From Corticium candelabrum (lineage: Eukaryota > Porifera > Homoscleromorpha > Homosclerophorida > Plakinidae): a stretch of DNA of 64,000 nucleotides. The translations under genes and the position numbers were made by a program. Below, in pieces: positions 56,760 to 64,000 of the stretch; the first letter of the stretch is position 1, and each line of letters begins with the position of its first letter. The DNA lies in contig NC_085093.1 of NCBI RefSeq assembly GCF_963422355.1, positions 8,382,618-8,446,617 on the forward strand, in the 5' to 3' direction. The notes beneath the pieces were generated by a model. That model was not told where the DNA came from. It saw only the letters and a program-made list of their open reading frames with translations, and did no database searches.

Positions 56760-59560
56760 TACTGATATTCAACATATCAGGCGGTGGCACTGAATGCTGC
56801 ACAGATTAGGAATGATGCAAATTGGTTGTTAGAAATTGAACGTGAGAATCTTATTGTTAGAGATATTCTTTGTCACGAATCTTGCTCCAAAAAGTACACT
56901 AGTCCAAGGTCATGCACTTCAAGGGATTCTGAAGAAATCTTTGGCTAATGAGCCAGAGCCTATCATACGTCAGCTTGCCCCACCATTATGTTAATCTGCT
57001 TTCCAGTGAAGGAGTAGTTGTAAATCAATACAGGCCTAAGCAACTCAAGTCAAGGCTAAATAAAGCTGCACTTTGGCAATCGCCTAATATTATATCGACC
57101 AAAGCTTTGCAATGTGACTAAGTTCATCTTGCCTAGTACTGCTGAGCCTGGTCCAATCATTGATTTTGCATTCAAGAGCTTGAAAAGACACTGAGTGTAC
57201 AGATGGTGTTCTGGACCATGATACTGAGAGTAGACTGTACTGCCTTTGATGAGGGTGATAATGTACACACACGACACAACTTTGAAGAAGACTCCAGAGA
57301 TAGAATCCCAACTGTGGATTTGTGCAAGATGTTCTCGAGTGTCAGACCAAGTTGTACCACCAAAAGAAGCTATTTCTCTGAAGATGCCATTAAACTTCCT
57401 GAGTCACTCATCAACTTTTTGACTTGGCTGGTAGGTGGCTTGATTTATAGAAATGACTGCTCTGCTTCCAGTCAATCTTTACATCCTCAAGGGTCATGTA
57501 CTGTCCCTAGGACAAGACATTGTTCACATGGCCACAAAAGGTTGAGTATAGGTTCATTAGCCATGAAGCATATGACAGGAAGTGTGGAACCATTGGCATT
57601 GTTTAAAGGGTAACTACAACGCAAAATTCAAAAATTGTTTTAGATTTTTAAGTTAAGTCTTTGCTGAGATATATGTAGCAGGTCAAAGTTGCTTTCGGTT
57701 GTTCAAGTTCCGGTAACGGGTTATAACGGGTGTGGTGTAGTGTACACGTCACAGAGGGAAACTCCACGCTAGCGTGTATTGTAAACAAAGGAATCTGTGG
57801 CAAAAGAATGGTTCGGTGTTGCGTGGCTGCAGGATGCACCAATTCATGCAAGTCATACCAAGCGTGTTTTGATTTCCGAAGATCCCAAGCTAAGAAAGAG
57901 TGAGAATTGCAAGGAGGATGATTGCAGAGACGTTTGTGTCGTTCGGGCGACCACTACTGAGTACGACGCGTCTTACTGAGTGGACAGGAGTCCGTAGTAG
58001 CCACTTTTAGCCTGATACGTACAGCCAGGTCTATTCAAGAACTTGGTCTGGGTTATAGAAGAGCAAAATTTGAGGCCACCATTTTCCAACTACCTGCCTC
58101 CACACTTCAAGATCGCAGCACTCTGGTACCTGTGGAACCTTTGCAAAAGAAAGGAGAGGCGAATTTGAGAAGCAGGAGGGTAAGGAAGACTCGTGTAGGA
58201 CTAAAAGTACTGAAATGGCTAGGAGAGGTCAGGCTCTGATGACTCTAATATAGACTCTGCCCCACCATCATTCGTGTCTAGAGGTGCTTGATCATCATGT
58301 GTAGTGAATGCAGTCGTATGCATTACAGTATACTGTACAGTGAAGTCAAACCTTGTGTCAACGAGAATTCAACATACGAACTTCAACCATTTTGTTCTTT
58401 TTCTCACAGCAATAGAACTCACCTGAACACTGTGCCATTCTTGTCGCTAGTATTATTATCGCGTCATTATTGGAGACAACCTCAAATACGTTTGACAGCT
58501 GACGCCCTACACACAAGTACGTATCCATCATCTTACAACGACAGCAGCTGCATCTGTGATGGTTGTTTAGTTACCCAGATGTGCATCGATTACGTTTGCT
58601 ACTTCTACTTCTACTTGCGATGGTGATAGACTATTGGGTAGCCTGGCCTCTTCCTTGTCCCAAACCTTCAGAGACACTGTCGCTGAGCTCGATACTCTGT
58701 GGTCTAGGCACTATAATGGCTCCCAGCAGATCTTCTTCATTCTGCGCTTCATTTGATGACGGAACGTTCTACCATCACATAAGAACCTCCAGATGACTCT
58801 TCAGAAGAAGAATTGTTGCTGCCGTCGCCTCTACCCTAGCAGCGTTGCCTTGGATATGAAGATGCAGTCATTTTTACAGGCCGCTGACTATACAGACACA
58901 CATGCATTTCCCCTCTGTGACGTGTACACTACACCACACCCATTATAACGCGTTACCTTAATTAATTACCTTGAAGAACCGGAACCAACTTTGACCTGCT
59001 ATATCTCAGCGAAGACTTAACTTTAAATCTAAAACTATTTTTCCTGTTATTTATGCAACTAGAACTATCAATTTCCAACATAAAAGAATTTTTTGATTTT
59101 TGCCTTGCAGTTACCCTTTAATCGATTTGGACATGGGTTGTCAGGGATGCAAATGTGTGAAATTGAAGGAGCAATTAATGTACTTTAATAGGCTATAACA
59201 GCAAAAAGCCATCAATGCCATGTTCCATATAATATTGCTCTCTTCCACACCAGCACAAACTGATATTGATTATGACAGTGACCGTTGAACTGATCCTACC
59301 CCCAAACCAAATTTCACTGCATCTTGTAGACGTATGGTATATATACTGTCACATCTGATACTTGCAGTTGGTATGTGTCTAGCAAGACTTTCTATGGATT
59401 CTAACAAGAATTTCTTTGTCACACGACAACATCTTTGGCCAGCTAGAAGACCAGAAAGTGCCATCATGGTCATGCAGCTTTCAATGCCTCTATTTCTTCT
59501 TGTGATGATATACATACAGCAGCAGTTGGTTAGATGCCAGTAATTTTGTCTTCTCTAACA
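56760..59560 (+). pseudogene. Remnant of an uncharacterised repeat-borne protein, split by a TTAA element
   Basis: The + strand of 57203-57602 reads AIKLPESLINFLTWLVGG, then LAMKHMTGSVEPLALF. Right of the inserted element (59117 onward) the same frame resumes with NRFGHGLSGMQMCEIEGAI. I associate the LPESL..FLTWL / MTGS / NRFGHG blocks with a multicopy, poorly characterised protein of marine invertebrates, from memory only. Upstream, 56785-56900 encodes ANWLLEIERENLIVRDI, probably part of the same. Stops and frameshifts show decay. Confidence 0.55.
57607..59117 (+). mobile_element. Kolobok-like DNA transposon, TTAA target site, THAP remnant
   Basis: 1511 bp with inverted ends agggtaactacaacgc and gccttgcagttaccct. 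TTAA occurs exactly at both sides (57603-57606, 59118-59121). The inverted similarity is long: ctgagatatatgtagcaggt on the left matches acctgctatatctcagcg on the right, and tgtacacgtcacagagg matches cctctgtgacgtgtaca. At 57808 an ATG frame MVRCCVAAGCTNSCKSY has the C-x-x-x-x-C start of a THAP zinc finger, the DNA-binding domain of Kolobok and P-element transposases. The frame stops after about 30 residues, and no DDE core is seen, so it is non-autonomous. Confidence 0.85.
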
Positions 59561-59562
59561 TA

Positions 59563-60869
59563 CAGTGCCTTGCCAAAAGTCATGGTAGTGCCAAGTATTT
59601 CTTGTTGTTTGCAAATCACATACCCACAATACTCAAGTTATCATGCCCACAATACTCAAATTGCACGATAGCCATAAAGCAACACCTAATGAAACTCGCT
59701 GGATGAATCTATTTGAATTATGCCTCCACGCAAGGAAATGACAACAGATGAGCGGTCTGAAGATGTTGGTATGTGGAAGGCGGGAAAGAAGATGACACAG
59801 ATTGCCAAAGCGCTGAAGCGGCCATTGACAACAATATCGAATGTAGTGAGAAGGTACAAGCTCAACGGACATGTTCATAACATGAAACGAGAGGGAAGGC
59901 CAAGGAAAGCAACAGCAAGGGATCTGCGCCATTTGGAAAGAGTGGTGAAGGAGAACCGACGGAAACCAGCAAAAACAATAGCACCTGAGTGGAGCAAGGC
60001 CTGCTCAAAATCTTTCAGTCAGACAACAGCAAGAAGAAGGCTGAAAGACATGGGGTATCACGGTCGTGCTGCTTGAAAAAAGCCTTTCATTTCTGAAAGC
60101 AACAGAAGGAAGAGGGTCTGTTGGGCAAAGGAACACATTAGAAAAACGGTCGAGGATTGGAGCAATGTGGTATTTACTGACGAAAGCCGCATCAAACTCA
60201 GTGGCAGTGATGGTAGAGTGTTTGTTTGGAGAAAGACCACAGAAGAATGGCTACCAGTCTGCACTTTAGGCACAGTAAAGCAAGGTGAAGCTGCCATCAT
60301 GATCTGGGGTGCCATGACTTCATCAGGTGTTGGACCTCTGACTTTCCTTGAAGGCAAAATTAACGGTGAAAAGTACAAGAAAACACTGGAAAAACACTTC
60401 CTGCCTTTAGCAGCCGAGAGAGGTAGACATGGAATGTCAACTGTTTTGCAAGATGACAATGCTCCTGTACACAGAGCGAGGAAGGTGGCGGAGTGGAAGA
60501 CCCAACATGGCATCACATCCCTGGACTGGCCGGCGCAGAGCCCAGATCTGAATCCGATTGAACATTTATGGATGATACTGAAGAAATCTATTGGTGCAAG
60601 AAATCCTCCGCCATGCAACGTTGATCAGCTGAAACAAGCTATCAAAGAAGAGTGGATAAAAATACCACAAGACGCTGTGCATAAACTGAAGTTATCTATG
60701 CATTATAGGCTAGAAGCTGTCCTGAAATCTAAAGGGTTGGCAACTAAATATTAATGTACAGGATATAACACAAGGCGTGTGAAATTAGAAGCTTGTGTAA
60801 CAAAACAGGAGCACTTCTTGCGTGGTGCAGCCTTTTCACCCAACTACCATGACTTTTGGCAAGGCACTG
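59563..60869 (+). mobile_element. Tc1-type DNA transposon with perfect TIRs, second family
   Basis: 1307 bp. The left end cagtgccttgccaaaagtca (27 bp in all) is perfectly matched by the inverted right end ending ggcaaggcactg at 60869. TA lies on both sides (59561-59562, 60870-60871). The transposase fills most of the element. Perfect TIRs and an almost open frame show that this insertion is young. Confidence 0.96.
59720..60754 (+). pseudogene. Tc1-type transposase, full length except one in-frame TGA
   Basis: One frame of 345 codons from ATG 59720 to TAA 60752-60754, interrupted only by TGA at 60074-60076. The N-terminal paired-type helix-turn-helix is at residues ~1-110 (KKMTQIAKALKRPLTTISNV; GRPRKATARD). 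Residue 119 (the stop) lies in HGRAA-stop-KKPFIS, where relatives usually have Arg, so CGA to TGA is the simplest change. The catalytic triad is intact: FTDES, LQDDNAPVH and NPIEHLW, with 34 residues between the last two acids (DD34E). It would act in the nucleus by cut-and-paste at TA sites. Confidence 0.92.
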
Positions 60870-60871
60870 TA

Positions 60872-62439
60872 GCTAGGTACATTGTACACTTTACTGTGCA
60901 AGTCAATTGCTAGTGCTCGTTCCTTGAGTCAAGAGCAAGTTGTGGTTGTGCGAGACCAAGCAATGGATATGCGAAAGCACAAGAGAGAATATGCCGTCAT
61001 GGTGATGAGTTCAGTCACGTAGTGCTTCATATGGGCTTTATATGCGCGTTGTTTTATGTCCCAAGAGGATGGTTTGTCTGGGAAGGGCAGATTGACACAC
61101 GTCCTTGGACAAATCTAGTAGTAACATGTCCTGGTGTAACTACCGATCTACAATAGGAAATAATGCAATAGAGTAAACCTACCTCAGTAGTGCTAGTCAC
61201 AGAATTACTAATTATTGTTAAGCAGTCTTTCTCAGCAACGCAGTGAGACGTTCTTCAGCGGTTGCTGGACTAGGGAAACCCTTTGCTTTCTATGAAGCCT
61301 CGCATATTGTGCACGCTGGTTACCATGGATGCTCGTGTGACTGTAGCATCTCCATTTACATCGCTGTTAGGCACAATGCTACACGTTTCATTACTAACGA
61401 ATAGTGAATCTGTGCTTCTGAAGACATGTTCTAACATATGAAATCAACAAACCGAAGTCGAAGAGGGGTGGCCAACGAAACTCGCCTATTTTAGCATTTC
61501 TGAGACTTGTATCATGGACTACATGAAGGAAGACTGCAGTGTTAACTTGAGGCAGGCACTTAATGTGACATGGAAACCATGCACCCAATAGCTCTGATCA
61601 ATATGGTAGTACATGATTAGTAAGCTTCACCAACATGGAAGGAAAGGAACATCAGGGACAAATCTATGAAAAATGTGATTGCTAGCTTGCAAATGAAATA
61701 CTTGTATCCTACATCAGTATACAAGAGGTGAAGAAGTAATAGTGACAGCTTTTACCTGTACATCGTGACTTGACTGCTTGGGAGTGCCTCAGAGTACACT
61801 TTGTTGGCGATTAATCGAGCAATCAGAGACTAGATAGTGCTGTGGCAAAAGGAGGATGATGCTTATTCTTGTCAGATATGACTGTAACAGTGTTCTCACC
61901 AGTACCATCTGTACCTTCATTTTGACGGTTGGAACAAGGAAGGACGTAACAATAGTAACAATAGATGTTATCAAATATGTCAACATTAAACATTTAATGA
62001 CGTCATTATATTTGAAGACGTAATATTGACAGTTGGCAAAATATCCTGGCTAGAACACTGCTGTAATATGGTGCTTATAAGAGATGGCCATAAAAACTGG
62101 TTATAGGGTATATACGTGAATTTGTGTTAATTTGCCAGGCAAAGAATGGCAAATCAGTGACATTATTATTAATTAAAGCGGCTTGATCACGTGTAAACAC
62201 ATTGAAGTTGTATACTTTTGCTATATGGTTATGTGACACTGTTAGCTTCTAAGATAGACTATTAGTGCACCTGGCGGTCAATAAATATCTAGTAATGTAA
62301 ATACTGTAAAAGCTATGGTGATAAACGACTACAATGCGTGTTACTTCTGGTTGTGGATTTTGGTAGAAAAACCACAAACTTCTTCGCCAAATTGTCAATT
62401 GGACAGAAACCGCTGCTATTCACCTCACAAAGCGCATGC
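60872..62439. other. Stretch without recognisable gene
   Basis: AT-rich, with short frames only and no domain or clear repeat. Part of the long CBX intron if the exon at 63774 belongs to that gene. Confidence 0.4.
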
Positions 62440-62803
62440 CATTCTTTAGCCTGAACATTCAACTGCAAACGATTGCAGAGTCTCATTCTGTGAAAGATTT
62501 GAGGGGCTGTTCTACTATATTGAATGAAGCAGGTTAGTTTGACGACACAGTTAATAGTTCGTCAGATTGCTGCTTTAATCCTACATTTAGAAATTCAATT
62601 TGCTAGTGCCAGCAAAGCATTTGCTGTGGTAGCACTGATTATGAGAAGCAACCTGGATGTGGGAACACCGACAATCTAGACAGATTGTCCATTGCAGCAA
62701 AGTTTGTACGAGAGTCTCAAAGTGCCGACATAATTGCTCTATCGTCAGCTGTCAGAGAAAATTAACAGACAGGTGTTAGAGACAACTATCAGTCCAAGCC
62801 TCA

Positions 62804-62805
<2 letters not shown>
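62440..62805 (+). mobile_element. Fragment of a third copy of the first Tc1 family
   Basis: ttagcctgaacattcaactg, then gattgcagagtctcattctg and gttcgtcagattgctgcttt, follow 47140-47310 of copy 2 in order (TTAGCCTGAACGTTCAGCTG; GTGCGTCAGATCGCAGC). It continues to agtccaagcctcagtg. Highly diverged, no ends. It stops at a TG microsatellite. Confidence 0.75.

Positions 62806-62808
<3 letters not shown>

Positions 62809-62864
<56 letters not shown>
62809..62864. repeat. (GT)n microsatellite
   Basis: About 55 bp of GT directly in front of SINE family 2 copy B. Confidence 0.97.
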
Positions 62865-62865
<1 letters not shown>

Positions 62866-62866
<1 letters not shown>

Positions 62867-63235
62867 TGCGATAGCTCGGTTGGTTAGGGTTAGAGAGTCA
62901 TCTTATGGAGTGTGTACATCCCGGACCTTGAAGGGTTGCAAGTTCAAGTCACAGTGATGGCGAGCTATGGCATTATTTCCTTAAGCAAGAAACTAACACA
63001 TTTTCTCCTCTTGACTCAGGAGTATAAATGAGTTCCTGGTCATTGACTGGGGTCTTAGGCGGCCATCGTCTGTGACGTGACATCAGCCACGGGTATTGGT
63101 GAGACTTCGTGTGCTCACACCACAGTTGGCTTCACAAGTCGGTGCTCCTGCGAGTGCCCTGAGTAGCGCACAGGGCCCAGCTTAACAGCTAGGGGCATGG
63201 CCTCTGGGAGGCAGCTCCTGACATTTAGGATTTTT

Positions 63236-63238
<3 letters not shown>
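62866..63238 (+). mobile_element. tRNA-derived SINE, family 2, copy B
   Basis: A box atagctcggttggttag (62871) and B box agttcaagtcac (62941). An extra ttagggt duplication lies just after the A box. The body (gagctatggcattatttcct, taagcaagaaact, gactcaggagtataaatgag) matches copies A and C. The 3' end runs straight into a second TG tract. Confidence 0.88.

Positions 63239-63286
<48 letters not shown>
63239..63286. repeat. (GT)n microsatellite, downstream flank of the SINE
   Basis: About 47 bp of GT. With the tract upstream it brackets the SINE, as expected if the SINE inserted into an existing GT run or carries a GT tail. Confidence 0.97.
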
Positions 63287-63439
63287 ATGTTTATATCTGC
63301 AAAATGGCAAGTTGCAGCATCGTGGCATTTTTGCTTCCACATGACAGACATCGAAGGCATCGGATGTCCATCAATTTGAATTGTCGATTTCTAATTTTGG
63401 TTGATACACACGGAGCATGTTGTTTATTACCAGCGACAT

Positions 63440-63640
63440 GAGATTTGTTGACTATGGGTCCTTAAGAAATACGGCTAACCTTTGCTCATGTATGTGTGTC
63501 AAATAGCTGCCATGTTCAACATCTTCAAAGAGACATGCAACAGGAATGTCGAAATAGCTGCAGGTTAGACAACTTGATTAGGTCACACATATGGGAACAG
63601 GCTATCTGGGATTTACTGTTGTCTCCGCTGAATTTCCGGG
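63440..63640. repeat. Dispersed repeat unit
   Basis: gggtccttaagaaatacggc, agctgccatgttcaac, gaaatagctgcagg and gggaacaggctatctggg, in the same order as the unit at 55600-55830. Confidence 0.7.
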
Positions 63641-63773
63641 AGTTAGTACTATATGTGTAGAGTTGTGTAATTTGTTGGCAAAGAATGGGTAAAGTAGCTA
63701 GTTCTTGGTATTGTGTGGTTACTGTAATCTTTGTTTGGCAATGATATCGGTCACATGCAAGTTTGTTGCTTAG

Positions 63774-64000
63774 GAATCAGGACCAAAGCTGGAGAAGCAA
63801 GCAACTATGGGTTTGTTACATGATGTTTCCATATCAGGAACTGGTGAATCTGAAGATGACATTGTAGAAGAGGAAGACGAAGAAGAAGCAATCTTACATG
63901 TTGCTCACAATAACGCTGATGCTAACAGTGCTACCACATCACCATCTTTACCGGCTGTTTCTCATACTTTGTCTGATGTAAAGATCACTGACTCACAGAT
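63774..64000 (+). CDS. Probable further exon of the CBX gene (partial, acidic)
   Basis: Following a tttgttgcttag acceptor, an open phase-0 frame runs to the window end. It begins ESGPKLEKQATMGLL and contains DDIVEEEDEEEAI, then a Ser/Thr-rich stretch. The phase matches the end of exon 4 at 46432, same strand, with only transposons between. Alternatively this belongs to another gene starting inside 46433-63773, though I see no candidate first exon. Confidence 0.5.

Larger units (their letters stand above)
46433..63773 (+). other. Probable 17.3 kb intron of the CBX gene, filled with mobile elements
   Basis: It starts at the gtaggt donor after the chromodomain and ends at the acceptor at 63773. 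Inside are two identifiable Tc1-type elements and a fragment of a third, a LINE with a nested MITE, a TTAA-flanked element nested in an older repeat, a SINE, several MITEs and four microsatellites. No host exon is confidently seen within. Confidence 0.55.

Noticed and set aside
60058..60618. 186-residue minus-strand frame
   Set aside because: Antisense shadow of the Tc1 transposase, which has the DD34E motifs on the + strand.
1..64000. CRISPR array, operon or bacterial transfer
   Set aside because: No regularly spaced direct repeats of CRISPR size and no intronless bacterial-type gene cluster; intron structure is animal throughout.

Overview
The window is nuclear DNA of an animal. It shows short GT-AG introns (mostly 45-120 bp), phase-matched extracellular-domain exons, a Polycomb-class chromodomain, an MTH1/NUDT1 orthologue, an SLC15 transporter, abundant Tc1-type elements, LINEs, tRNA-derived SINEs and MITEs, and long microsatellites. 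Compact genes with small introns, plus a sushi/EGF/cysteine-repeat mosaic receptor, suggest an early-branching marine invertebrate (a sponge would fit). The species cannot be named from sequence alone. There is one assembly gap (200 N, 36744-36943).

Layout. (1) 1-16839, + strand: 3' part of a large single-pass membrane protein gene. Its order is sushi/CCP domains, an EGF, a stanniocalcin-like Cys-rich helical region, a Gly/Ser linker with an RLRR furin-type site, three CGDG/ECDxG repeats, cadherin-like modules with a second furin-type site (RKRR), a TM helix and a short tail. A 9.7 kb intron (1283-11024) holds a LINE 3' end, a Tc1 copy with a MITE nested in it, and a second LINE remnant. (2) 17442-33863, + strand: a large many-exon helical-repeat protein, possibly MEI1-like, with SINE- and LINE-filled introns. 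(3) 33827-34443, - strand: a complete three-exon NUDT1/MTH1 gene whose last coding bases overlap, antisense, the last coding bases of gene 2. (4) 34.6-40.8 kb: repeats, including a duplicated block with a 21-bp minisatellite, the gap beside a long GAA tract, SINE copies with a nested foldback MITE, and a larger MITE. (5) 40854-41522 (-) and 41657-45218 (+): a divergent pair, an unrecognised coiled-coil protein and an SLC15/POT transporter. (6) 45881 to the window end, + strand: a Polycomb-type CBX gene whose chromodomain lies in three small exons, followed by a probable 17.3 kb intron full of transposons.

The genes do not form a visible pathway. NUDT1 cleans the nucleotide pool, CBX reads H3K27me3-type chromatin, SLC15 moves peptides or histidine, and the mosaic receptor is a cell-surface or shed protein. 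The most informative signals are the stanniocalcin-like mosaic protein, the tail-to-tail coding overlap, and several transposon insertions whose pre-insertion sequence can be read (TTAA element at 57607-59117, MITEs at 4427-4787 and 48808-49459).
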